A stretch of DNA of 64,000 nucleotides, taken from positions 55,412,159 through 55,476,158 of the forward strand of contig CM049313.1 of assembly GCA_026874595.1 (NCBI GenBank), given 5' to 3'. The notes under the pieces were generated by a model. The model saw only the letters and a list, made by a program, of their open reading frames with translations, was not told the origin of the DNA and made no database searches. The stretch's first letter is position 1; every line of letters starts with the position of its first letter. A program made the position numbers and the translations under genes. This document shows, in pieces, positions 51,441 to 61,878 of the stretch. This stretch comes from Sipunculus nudus. Lineage: Eukaryota; Annelida; Sipuncula; Golfingiida; Sipunculidae.

Positions 51441-52182
51441 TGTTACGGAACCTAATATTAACAGATCACGTAGTAGTGACGATCATAAATTTTGTAAAGG
51501 AGATAAAAAAAATCAGATTCTGTAACACTAGGCAGCTTGAAATGTCTAGTGGTTTTTTTTGTTAACAAATAATTATAATTTATTCTTAAAACAATCCTAA
51601 CATTAAAATTCACTAAATCAATTCTATTACACAGTATAACAACAGTACAACAGTAAATCACCACTGTCAACGTACAACCCAGATGAACAGTTCACACAAA
51701 TCTTCAGTTCAGTTCATTTACAAAATCAATCCGTTGTAATCCCAAAGTGAAGTTCTTGTTATAATCCCGTAAGCAAACTGGAGACTATATAAGATCCGTC
51801 ACAAATTTTGAAGAATATCTTTAACTGCCGCACTTATCGGAAAAGGTCCACAACTGACTTACACGCTTCTGTGAACTTTCCATTTCTCGAACAATCCAAA
51901 GAAACCAATAGTACTCACGTTACAGGAAACATCTAGAACAACATCGCTGTGTTTCTACATATCAGGGTTCACACATGGGCCGGCCCGGCTCGGCCAGGCG
52001 AGAAAGCCCCAGAGTAGCATGACCGCTGTGTCTACACGTGGGCCGCACCGGCCAGCTAGAACTAAAAACGCTGTAGCATAGCAACTCCAGGGCTTGAGCC
52101 AAACACGAATCAGAATGTCAACAGCGCACAATAAAAGAGACATGTCAACAGCTCACAATAAAACAGTCAACACAATGTTACA
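51441..52182 (-). mobile_element. Solo LTR inside hAT copy 2 (antisense)
   Basis: It begins TGTTACGGAACC and ends GTTACA, flanked by CAAT at 51437-51440 and 52183-52186, the same target duplication as in copy 1. It is 742 bp against 850 bp. Sequence is missing near 51547 (the GGGGAATGAATAAAG block), near 51700, and near 51871 where CTTCTGT jumps to GAACTTTCC. Confidence 0.75.
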
Positions 52183-53309
52183 CAATATGAGTTGGTCACT
52201 GTAATTTATAAGGACTATAAATCAAATGTTAATCGCATTATACAACTTCATGCTTAACTGTAATCCTTAAAATTGATTAGACTTGAGATACTTATTTTTA
52301 TGTAAGGTAATGTATTGTTATTATTATTTTTAATATCTAAAATTATTTAATTTTAATTTACGTATGATAAGAGTGTGGTCGGTCATAATAGCCTATGGTT
52401 AATGTTGTCTTTGTTTGTAAAAACCGACATAAAAATAAAATATTTGTATTATATTGAATTGTCAGTATCATTCACCTATTGTCGCTCACATGTGCCTGCT
52501 TGTCATGAAAGTACTGACGTGCATGCGTATATACATTTATTAACAAGTCTTAAAAGCCAAAGCAACAAATATACAGTGCTTTAAGATTTATAAATCGTCA
52601 TGGTTATATTTAAAGTTAGAGTTATATCCCTAAGCATTAGCAATCAATCGATACGACCAATACAGCATGCAACGCATTTCGATTATCGTATCGACGTCGT
52701 GTATCGATTCGTATCGATATATCGATATATTCATACAGCCCTAATATTTATTATAGGATTATCACCCGTTAGCAGGGCCATATCCTCCTAGCTTTTCGAA
52801 TTCATATGTATATATATAAATTTTGGTATATTTTGCAATTTCCTGAAGTTTTTCAAAATTCAGCTGAGCGATGGGACCCATGGGTCCTTGTTTTACAAAG
52901 TGAATTTCTGCTGTATTTGCATTTACGATTTAACAACGAATTTTCTCACTTCTGAGAAATAAAGGGATGTAAGATATGCAAGTACTTTGCTTTCTTCCCC
53001 GGTGTTCCAGTGGTAGGCCCCTCTGTCTAAAATGACCAGGTACATGTAAATTGATACAAAGTCATACTTTACAAGATTTAGACGAAAAGGACTGGACAGT
53101 GTAATTTGTCTTGATATCGTGTGATACTTGTTTCATGGATTATTGATAGAATAAATCCGGTAGAAATTGTGAATATAAACAGATTTGTAAACAGGTCAAT
53201 TTGTGCAGTGTTGGTTGTCGCTAATCTGATTTTTTTATGTGAGGACAAGAACAGCAATTCATCTTTATAACATTCACGCTTACTTTTTCTCTTTTTGTTT
53301 GATCTACAG

Positions 53310-53534
53310 AGCCAGCTGGAAAACTTGCCCGGAATTATCGTTCATGGCCTTGCTGTACAACAGTACAATGAGTTCAGGTCGGCCGCAAGGTCACTGACGC
53401 CCAAACGGGAACTCCCCCTTCGTCGTCGGAGTTCCGAGTCTCCTCCGCGCATGCGCCCAGCGCCGAAGACGGAAGAGGTCACAGAAAAAATAGAGAAAAA
53501 AGAAGAAGACAAAGAGGAGGAAAATGAAGCCTAA
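53310..53534 (+). CDS. SK: SK channel terminal exon: coiled-coil end and charged C-terminal tail
   Basis: The acceptor is TTGATCTACAG. The exon has 74 codons and TAA. The start SQLENLPGIIVHGLAVQQ continues the heptads of exon e (LKGLQ joined to SQLENLP) and resembles the short segment in other SK channels where the coiled coil ends in ..LP.L. A basic, serine-rich stretch follows (RELPLRRRSSESPPRMRP; RRRSS would suit a basophilic kinase), then an acidic/lysine-rich tail ending EENEA. The tail is low complexity and probably lineage-specific. The exon is GC-richer than its surroundings. The start was taken from the splice acceptor and phase agreement, because no initiator Met is expected inside the gene. 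An alternative last exon elsewhere cannot be excluded. Confidence 0.9.
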   Translation, partial: SQLENLPGIIVHGLAVQQYNEFRSAARSLTPKRELPLRRRSSESPPRMRPAPKTEEVTEKIEKKEEDKEEENEA

Positions 53535-54261
53535 ACCCAAAGAATCATTACCAAATCCTAATCCCGTCACGGTCCAGACCCAGGGTTCATGTTAATATGT
53601 GTAAATTAAACGTATTGGAAGTGTTTGGTCGCAGACCCCGATTCTAAGTTCCGTGCGGAAACAGGATCAAGGATCAAAGCTAAAACAGCGGGCCCTGGGA
53701 TGGGGGTGCCTCCCCTTGAAGGTCGAGGTCACGGGAAGGTCAATGATCGAAGCCGAGACCACGAAGACACGTGACCGCGTGTCAGACCTCTCAGGCACAA
53801 GACGTGCGCGCGCAGCACGGACGGAGAGTGCCAGGAATGTCGACATCATATACCACCGGATGCAATAACAGTTTCTGGTGCTGCCTTTACACATTGTAAG
53901 TAGCACAGGAGTGCTCTACATCAGCCATACTGTATGTAGCACGCAGGATTCTGCGCCGCTTTTTGCAGTGTTTTCATCCTGTTGTAAAAGGACCTGTTTA
54001 CTGTGTAAACGGGACCAGCAACCCGATTGTATTGTAGCTATGCAAGCTGACGGTAACCCAACCATTATCTTAATTAGGCGGTTGGGGTAATTACCCTTTG
54101 GTGGAAATACACGCTACCTTTATTGAAAGCAAAATAGATATTATCAGTCCCTTTGCATTCTCCCAAAATAATTTGTCAAAGATTTTGGAAGAAAATACAA
54201 AATGAGGGATTTTTATTCCTGGCTGTGAAGGGGTTCTAAAATTTCTATGGCGAAAAATAAA
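53535..54261 (+). other. Probable 3' untranslated region of the SK gene
   Basis: This stretch follows the TAA of the channel. About 53640-53850 is unusually GC- and CpG-rich for the window and has no convincing long ORF in the channel frame. A candidate polyadenylation signal AATAAA lies at 54256-54261, and a second at 54518-54523 just before a MITE. The end point is a guess between these. No transcript evidence is available. Confidence 0.45.
54256..54261 (+). promoter_or_regulatory. Candidate polyadenylation signal AATAAA
   Basis: AATAAA about 0.72 kb after the SK stop codon. Another lies at 54518-54523. Neither is supported by transcript data. Confidence 0.35.
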
Positions 54262-54560
54262 TTGTAGACAGTGCCTTCAGAAGATGAGGTCGATTGGGTG
54301 ATTCTGTCACCAAACGTGGGTATGTGTCACGTGACACTTTTGTCCAGTCCACCCAACTGACGCGACACCTTCTTCGTTCTTAATGTGAATAGTTGAAACC
54401 ACTGCATATAATGCATGCTAGATGCATGTAGCCAATTTCAGAATCATACATCTAAGACGATTCACTACCGAAAAAAATATCAGTAGAAAAGGTTCTAACG
54501 TAAATAATAACTCCTAAAATAAAATTACCAAAAAATGCAAGTTATTTGCATATATAAATA

Positions 54561-54729
54561 CCGTGAAAACTCGTTGTGTCGAACCCCGTTTTTGTCGAAG
54601 TTGTACAGACTCGATATTTCGGACAACTCTCTTTAAATTATTACCAAATAAAACCCGCTTGTGTCGAACCTCGGATGTGTCGAAGTTTTCTGAGGGTCCT
54701 TTCGACTTCGACACAACGAGGTTTCACTG
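54561..54729. mobile_element. MITE, Tigger/pogo-like (169 bp)
   Basis: The left end CCGTGAAAACTCGTTGTGTCG and the right end GACACAACGAGGTTTCACTG are inverted repeats of about 22 bp with two or three mismatches, flanked by TA on both sides (54559-54560 and 54730-54731). The interior repeats GTGTCGAACC. The C.GTGAAACCTCG-type end and TA target suit pogo/Tigger-derived MITEs. It lies about 1 kb past the SK stop and could fall in a long 3' UTR. Confidence 0.75.
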
Positions 54730-56382
54730 TATTTCTGAGTTACTCGATGAATTATAATCATGTTTTACATTTTATTTTGCCATGGAAAGTTTTGTCTATT
54801 GAGAATACCTTGACAAAAAATATATTTTGAATATTCTATTAAAGATTCCAAAACCCGGTCAGTACATCAACAAAATATATAAAGCGCACGAGAAGTTTTT
54901 TAAAAAACTTATTATTATATATCATATTTTGTAACAGATTTCTGAATCAGATAAACAATGTTCAGTTATAATAACCTTTCCTTTATATTTCTTGCATTTT
55001 GAGAAATCTGAACACAAATATATGGACTGTGAGGGTGGTGGTGTGACTTCCTCAAGTACCCTTTGTTCTATTGGGTTAAAACAAAAATTCTACCAGTACA
55101 GACCTTGTGAATATTATTTTGCAGGTAAACCGACACGAGTTTGATTTTTTTTTCAAAGAAACATATTGTACAAGCAGGCCAAAAGTTACCACTATAAATT
55201 AAATTAGAGAATTTATTTTATTTACAATATATATCAATAGGCGGTTCAAAACCGCAGTCAAATGCAAATTATACTCCTGTATGAATGAATATATGTGTAT
55301 ATGGACATATATAGTGAATCTCACTCTCTCTATATATAATATATATATACGAGTTTATACAAATATATGTATAAATATACATATTATTGTATATGCTTAG
55401 GTGAAAGAATAATGATATAAAATCCTGATTTTATATCATTTAGTTAACATATATATGTACATATACATTTTGCCTAACATGATTCACATTTGTAAATTAA
55501 TGTTATTTAAACTATTTAAAGATATACACAATCCGCAGTTGTGAATGTAGACATTTACACAAAAGTATTAATATATAAATCACAATATAGATTAATCTCG
55601 CATTCAGATATTAAGGTTCGCTTGACCTTAGCGGGAGAAGCCATGTTTATAATTGATTATATTATCTATACATATTATATTAGCTTGCGTCTGTCAACCG
55701 TAGGTGTGTTGGAGGATAATCTTATAAAAATATACTCAAACTCCCCATTTATTCAACATTTGATAGTCTTCTTTTGTCAGTTCAGAGTCCTATGTACAGG
55801 ACGACCAGTTGTCTGTATATAACTTATATAGAGATTACCATAACGAACAAAAATATTTGTACTTGTATATAAAGTATCTAGATAATGTACTTCAAAGGGC
55901 CACGGTGTCATACCGTAGCCACACGCGCGTTTCCATGGGAACGCAGGTGAAATGTATTATGAAATCTTCATTCCGACCATGGAAACGAGGCTAGAACTGC
56001 TGGTGCTATTTCCTGTGTTCTGTTTATAGCCGGCGTATGTTGAAACTTCCGTAAATCCCTCATTTCATTTTGAGACGGCTGATCAGAGTTAACTTTCATA
56101 TTTTTGTAATCACGTGGTGTGATACATAATTTCTTTGGGTTTGAAAAAGCATTCTGTTATTTAACAATTTTATGTAAATTCAGTATATTTTTTTTTTAGA
56201 AAATATTGTTCACATTAATTAAGTCCGTATGATATACATGTTCACAATCTATGCAGTTGAAACAATCTTCTTAACTCGCCTAAATGATAATTCTTACATA
56301 TGTGCATTTAATAATATTTAAAAATTATTTCTAGTCGCTAAGGATAGCCGTACTTATTTGTACACAAGCACGCATATTTATC

Positions 56383-56385
<3 letters not shown>

Positions 56386-56441
<56 letters not shown>
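56386..56441. repeat. (TA)n microsatellite
   Basis: About 56 bp of TA. Confidence 0.95.
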
Positions 56442-56442
<1 letters not shown>

Positions 56443-58505
56443 ATTTTTATATAAGTCCAAATTCAGCATGAGGTTCCATTTGGTGTTGGCTTCTTGCCAC
56501 CACTTTGGGCAAACAATACTTGGCTGTGGAGAACCGCCTGCGGTCATTAATGGTCATGTGAGGCAATATTTGACAGTCAATTACGCAAGTGGTCCGTCAC
56601 TTAAACAGCTTAGTCTATATCGACAAAGTAACAATGGCTGCATGCACCAGCAAAGCGAGGCGAAAGTACAAGCAAGCCTTGTTCAACACGCGTTGAAACA
56701 TACCTGCCTTTCACACAATTATCGGACCCCTTTCAAAAATCAGGGGACTCCCATTTGCTTGACATGAATTTATGTTGTATTCCCATTCATTGAGCCGGGG
56801 CAAGGAAAAACCAGTGTGTTTATTGTAGACTTACCGCGCTTGTCGTCTGCGCTTATGGTTGCCTAGGAAACCGATTGAGCGGCCATATTGGCTCTCCGGG
56901 TGGGAGAAACGTTGTAATGATGGGTGCCTGAATGTAATCTGGGCAAGCTTTGTATTATTCATGCTGGTTTAGATAGCTGAGTAAAAAATAATCATTGGCA
57001 ATGGGCAAAGCACATCGCAGTTGTGAGAAAAAAAACACTGTGTCCCAAGAATGACAGCTGCGAGGTGACAATGCAAATCCCAGACCACTTTCCCCGTGGC
57101 AAATGCATCTCTGAATGGCTAACGGTGTGTTATTGATTATACATATATGGTCACAATCTGTATGCCTAACAGAGGCGGAGAAAGGTGGACATTGACTCCG
57201 ATTCTACTCGTCATCGACAGTTTTAGCGACCTTTTATGTAATGGTTATAATGTATGGCACACCGCGTCCGTCATTATTATGTTTGATGTTTGTCAGGCAG
57301 AAAACATACTGTTAGAACAGGATAATTTGCACTCAATAGCTGTCAACCACAGTAGTAACATACAAAACATAATTATCAAGCCAACGGAATTTATGGTGGT
57401 GAATCTTTAAAGTATAATTCGTGGTTTAATCTGTGATCCAGGGTAATGTGAAGGACACTCCAATCATTTTATCTCAAACCAGAGAGGGGCTGGAAATTTC
57501 AATTTTAAAAAAATTGGCAAGATCCAAAACTGACCATGTAATTTTAAGTTATACCCATGAAACAGAACAGCAACGTAAGTTATGGCAGAGAAAGACGCTG
57601 CGTTACAGTTGATTTAGCTCCTTTGCGGTTATCTGTGACATTTTGGAACCTCATTCATTCTCACAGCTGTAGTTGTTTGGCCATCTTAGCCACTTGCATA
57701 TTAATAATTTTGAGCATTAAGTACAAAATAGCACTAGAAGTACAATATTACTGTTGCGTCGGTGCATTGTACGAAACTACCACTCTGCAAAGGTCTCAAC
57801 AACACGTATCTGTGACACGACTTTCTTTTCAAGAAATTAACCTTACATTACAGGCATATTTCCTTTATTCGTCATGGATTTATGGGCGGGAGTTTTATTA
57901 CTGTTTCCTGGAAAAGTTATGCATGATCAAAGTAAAAAAACTCGGCAAAATGAACACATTGTTAGAATTTTTATTACACTTTTTGCACTGTTGCTGAAGG
58001 GACTTAATTTAGTACCAACAATACGATGAGGGTGTTAAGAAGATAATAACGGGCATTATCATTATATGAAGTAATAACCAGATTATGTGGTAATAGTAAA
58101 CTGAAGAAGGTAGTTCAATCGTGGAAATGTCACCTGATCGCGTTGCTCTTAGGGCGCCCTCTGTGGACCGAACGAGGAACGTGGTGACATCTTTCGCCTC
58201 ATTTCTTTGGCAGCTAGATTTACTTTCTTAGAAAAATTGTGTTACACATGGCAATATAGAAAGGGTTACTACCAAACATAAGTATCCAGGATGGGTGAAA
58301 CATGCTACAATCGTGGCATGGCTGTAAAAGTTATTCAATCACAGCTAGTCAGGCTTATATTAGTTTGGATTGTTTAAACTGTATTATAAGACTATACGCT
58401 TGTGTGGTTGTTATTTAAATGTCTTATTTTTCTACAAATCAACATAGTCTTTATGTATAGTATGGGCACACATGTGCAGCTCAGCTTCAACTCTGCGTTT
58501 TATAT

Positions 58506-58590
58506 CACGTGGCGACAGATTCATTCTGTATGTCAGGTCACGTGACGAAAGATTCATACTGCATGTCTTGTCACGTGACGGCGAGTGTAC
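58506..58590. repeat. 33-bp tandem repeat, each unit with a CACGTG box
   Basis: CACGTG lies at 58506-58511, 58539-58544 and 58572-58577, exactly 33 bp apart. The second and third are the 10-bp palindrome GTCACGTGAC. Between them GAAAGATTCATACTGCATGTC and its variants repeat. GTCACGTGAC is the core of the CLEAR/E-box motif bound by MiT/TFE bHLH-zip factors in animals. A role here is inference. Confidence 0.7.
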
Positions 58591-58735
58591 ATAGGCTGTG
58601 CAGGTTCTCACTGGGTACGTTTTGTGTCCATGCAAACATATACGCACAAATATCAAAACAAAAATGATACACTTCTGTTTAGACCTAACTTTATGAATGC
58701 TCAACTCAATAATACTCCGGCTTAAGAATTTCACG

Positions 58736-58800
58736 ACACACACACACACACACTCACACACATATAAATATATATATATATATATATGAATATATATATA
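58736..58800. repeat. (CA)n and (TA)n compound microsatellite
   Basis: CA dinucleotides at about 58736-58762, then TA-rich sequence to 58800. Confidence 0.85.
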
Positions 58801-58946
58801 TAGTTTATGTATGATAATGTGTACAAGAAATTTCACCTGACAGGTATACATATTAAATTAATAAATATATATATATATACCTTGATAAGGTTACAAATAT
58901 TTATGTATAAACATATATGTATGTTCATATACGTAAATATATATAA

Positions 58947-58953
<7 letters not shown>

Positions 58954-59001
<48 letters not shown>
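58954..59001. repeat. (TA)n microsatellite
   Basis: About 48 bp of TA. Confidence 0.95.
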
Positions 59002-59004
<3 letters not shown>

Positions 59005-59479
59005 TCACACACAAAGATGTTATAATTAAGTTAAGCAGACTTTTAAGTTTGAGCTACACATTGTAGATAAGAGTTGTAATGGGTCGATATGTGAAGTAAT
59101 TTGCCATATTCAGTTTTTTTGTCGTCTCAAATACTGCCTGTACATAACAGCAAGTTTTGTTGTCGCACAGCTATTGGTTGAGTGAAGTCATGCGTCTGGT
59201 GACACTCTTGTTTAAACTCCTTACTTGCACCGCACCGAGGAATTTTGATTTGTTTGAATTTTTTTTATAATTGACCAGGGATCAGTGAGATGACAATGTG
59301 CTCTTGTTTAAATACTCGTCAGGAAATTGAATGGCGACTCCAAATGCTATGCATACACCAGATTAGATCTGGTACCAAAACAGAATTTAAACGCTAAAAA
59401 TGAAATGCACAATAATTAAAAATTTAATTTTATAGAATATTTAAATATATATAATAATATACCTGTAATATATGTAATG

Positions 59480-59485
<6 letters not shown>

Positions 59486-59529
<44 letters not shown>

Positions 59530-59545
59530 CACGTGTAAAATATGA

Positions 59546-59586
<41 letters not shown>
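59486..59586. repeat. Two (TA)n tracts separated by about 20 bp
   Basis: TA runs at 59486-59525 and 59547-59586, separated by AAGCACGTGTAAAATATGAG, which again contains CACGTG. Confidence 0.9.
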
Positions 59587-59590
<4 letters not shown>

Positions 59591-60599
59591 AGTTGATACG
59601 TGTTTCATGGTTTGTCTTTTTTTCAAAAGCATGCTACCTTTTAAATAATTTCTGCAGTAATGTGCAACAGCGGGGAGAAGGTGAACTGTTAAAGTGTAGG
59701 GAGTTGTATAATGGACAGAAAAAGGATTTTAACCAATTGTGATATGGACATATGTTGTTGCTGTTACATCGGCCGTTTCGTTATTTGTTATATATAAAAT
59801 ATGCGCCAGCCCGATCTTTCTCTACGTGATATATGTCTACCCTGGTCACTCTGTCCCTTGTGTATATATAACGCCTACTTGATCTCAATAAAGACCGGGT
59901 GACATTTCTGTTTCTTGTTTTCTTTTTGTTGAAAGAGTGCGCATGCTCAAGAGATAAAAGTGCATGCGCCGGTAGTTAGGCAATGACGTGTGCAAGTGAT
60001 TTCGACTGAACATTTGAGCTTTTCCAGCGGACACAAGCGTGCTGATATTACCATTTCTTTGTTATATAACACATAATGTATATATCAGCTTGCATTTAGG
60101 CCTACACGTAGTCTAAAGGCCATAGTATGGCCTACTGGAGCAGTTTTTTTGTGCATTAAGAAATGTAAGATTTATTTAAAAAAAAGGTATTTGTTGGCCT
60201 ATTGAAAATTCTGTATCTTGAGCGTGGTTAATGGTTAATTATTGTGTGTACCTCCATTTCCTCTACACTCAATTATCTAGCAAGATTTAATTATGAATAT
60301 GTATACCTTCGTTGAAATATTTCTATTAGACCATCTTTGTCGTGTCATTTCCATTAGCTTCGGAAATTTTTAATCATCTCTTTAGCATCTCCCCCTCCTG
60401 CATTTGTTAAATCAATCACACCTGTAAAAGTAACCGGAATTAGTCATATCTGAAACCACCTTTTAAATCATTAAAGAATTAACCGCTTGGCAAAGCCTCC
60501 ACGTGCAATAGTATAGTTACCATAATGTGAGAATATCTTATTGTTTCGGAGCAACAGATTATATGAGAGAAAAAAAAATTGTGTACACATATTTCTTGG

Positions 60600-60760
60600 A
60601 CAGTTCTGAAAGATCAATAATGTTAATCGGCACTAAACGAAGATATCACATCACTCCATTGTTATACCAACTCCACTGGTTGCCCATGAAACAGCATATA
60701 GTATACAAAATTCTTACCATTATACATAAATACCTGCATACCTACGTTAACCTAACCTGA
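60600..60760 (+). pseudogene. LINE reverse-transcriptase C-terminal fragment
   Basis: The frame reads RRYHITPLLYQLHWLPMKQ then HIVYKILTIIHKYLH. The pattern HI.PLL..LHWLP...RI.YKIL.L..K.L is the conserved end of reverse transcriptase in CR1/L2/Jockey-clade LINEs. The catalytic part is absent and the frame ends at 60760, where a tandem array begins. A dead 5'-truncated copy or a fragment. Confidence 0.6.
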
Positions 60761-61010
60761 CAAACCCACGTGCTAATACCTTTACCTAACCTGACAAACC
60801 CGGTGGCCAGGTGCTTAAACATTTACTTAACCTGACAAACCCACGTGTTTATATGTTTATACAACCTGACAACCCACGTGCTAATACCTTTACCTAACCT
60901 GACAAAGCCACGTGCTAATACATTTACCTAACCTGACAAACCCACGTGCTAATATGTTTATCCGACCTGACAAACCCACGAGCTAATACGTTTACCTAAC
61001 CTGACAAACC
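60750..61010. repeat. 34-bp minisatellite, most units with CACGTG
   Basis: About eight units of ACCTAACCTGACAAACCCAC + GTGCTAATACCTTT type. CCTGA starts at 60756, 60790, 60831, 60865, 60898, 60932, 60966 and 61000. Spacing is 33-34 bp except one 41-bp unit with a GGTGGCCAGGTGCTT variant. Five units keep CACGTG. Confidence 0.85.
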
Positions 61011-61685
61011 TGACCTGAAGGTTTGCGGAAGGCCGAGGGGTGTTCATTCGGCATAGGGTTAAGTTTGCCTGGTTTACACGGACGGCAGAAATGATAGATC
61101 TGCCAGGCCGTTTGTATTAGTTTTGCCGATAAAAATATGTCGAACTAGATATGTGTAGTCGTAGACTACCTAACCACCCCCCCCCCTCCCGCCCTCCCCC
61201 AGATACCCGGAAACAAACGTTCCTGTGCTGTATACCATGTCATGTTAAGTGCATGCACCTGGACAATTGCTTTAATATGCTTGCCCTAAAACCTGAATGG
61301 GGCGGTTTCCCTTAGGACAATGGAGTCCTTGCTGTGTTACAATGGTCAATAAATAATTAAATTAAAATATTTTTGTGATCCATGTTACCGCCAAAATGCA
61401 AATGCTTGTTCCTGATGTGTTACCCTATCTTAAATAAATAAAATCATCAAAATCCGTCAATAACCTTTTTTGTGTGTGTTTTTTTTTTATATTTTTGGAG
61501 GTTACCCCCAATTTTTCAATGCTAGCTTAACTGAGTATATGTACATCACCAGAATCACATTCCGGTTGCGGACTTCCTGACAGGGCGGTATCATACGCTT
61601 CTTCTCATTTTATATCCTGAGGTAAACTAGGCCCAGTGACTATATTGTACCTGCGGGCCCTGGATGTGAAATCCTCCACATAGCT

Positions 61686-61878
61686 CGGTCATAACACCGA
61701 GGCACCACCGAAAGGTGTACTCGTTTGTGAGTGAACCACAGCCGTTTGGTACAGACTTCCCATTCAGCCTCCAGAGCGCTGAGCCTTAGTGTGGGTCAAC
61801 CATGAAAAATCTCACCACCACGGCTGAGAGCTCCCGGCTTTGGGTCATGTGCTCTATCCCTGAACCACAAAAGCCGGT
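61686..61878 (-). mobile_element. tRNA-derived SINE, copy 2
   Basis: Aligns with 23408-23590. The minus strand starts AACCGGCTTTTGTGGTTCAG then GGATAGAGCACATGACCCAA, a tRNA-like A-box head. The B box region is degraded (GGGAGCTCTCAGCC). Body motifs shared with copy 1: CCAGAGCGCT, ACTCGTTTGTGAGTGAACCA, CATAACACC. Confidence 0.7.

Larger units (their letters stand above)
50561..52743. mobile_element. hAT-like non-autonomous DNA transposon, copy 2
   Basis: Starts TAGGGCTGGGTATCGG and ends CAGCCCTA, a perfect 8-bp inverted repeat. Flanked by ATATGTAT (50553-50560) and ATATTTAT (52744-52751), 7 of 8 bases matching. Collinear with copy 1 (574-2822) and very similar. It is about 66 bp shorter overall, mainly because of deletions in the LTR part. 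It holds the same LINE tail and solo LTR. It is inserted in the 3' part of element A copy 4. No transposase ORF. Confidence 0.85.
42974..52894. mobile_element. Dispersed element family A, copy 4: outer shell of a nested composite
   Basis: The 5' end TTTTTAGCTCAGCTGACTAT and the 3' end TTCAGCTGAGCG with a CATGGGTCCTTGTTTT tail lie 9.9 kb apart. A sequence is found in three blocks: 42974-43433, about 48653-50560 and 52744-52894. They align in order with copy 1: AGATGT.CC.AAAATCTCCT near the 5' end; TTTACAGCGTTTATTTGAGT at about 50316 with 6905; GTTAGCAGGGCCATATCCTC at about 52769 with 6992. The gaps are filled by element B (43434-48652) and hAT copy 2 (50561-52743). Microsatellites inside are listed separately. 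Confidence 0.72.
41995..53309 (+). other. Last intron of the SK gene (11.3 kb), nearly all nested mobile DNA
   Basis: This GT-AG intron consists of about 1 kb of unique DNA (41995-42970), then a nested composite (42974-52894), then about 0.4 kb of unique DNA to the terminal exon. Every long ORF inside it is a reading frame through repeat units, not a host gene. Confidence 0.88.

Noticed and set aside
57557-57997. 146-codon ORF on the + strand downstream of the SK gene
   Set aside because: No recognisable domain, no Kozak or splice context and AT-driven composition. Treated as a chance frame pending transcript data.
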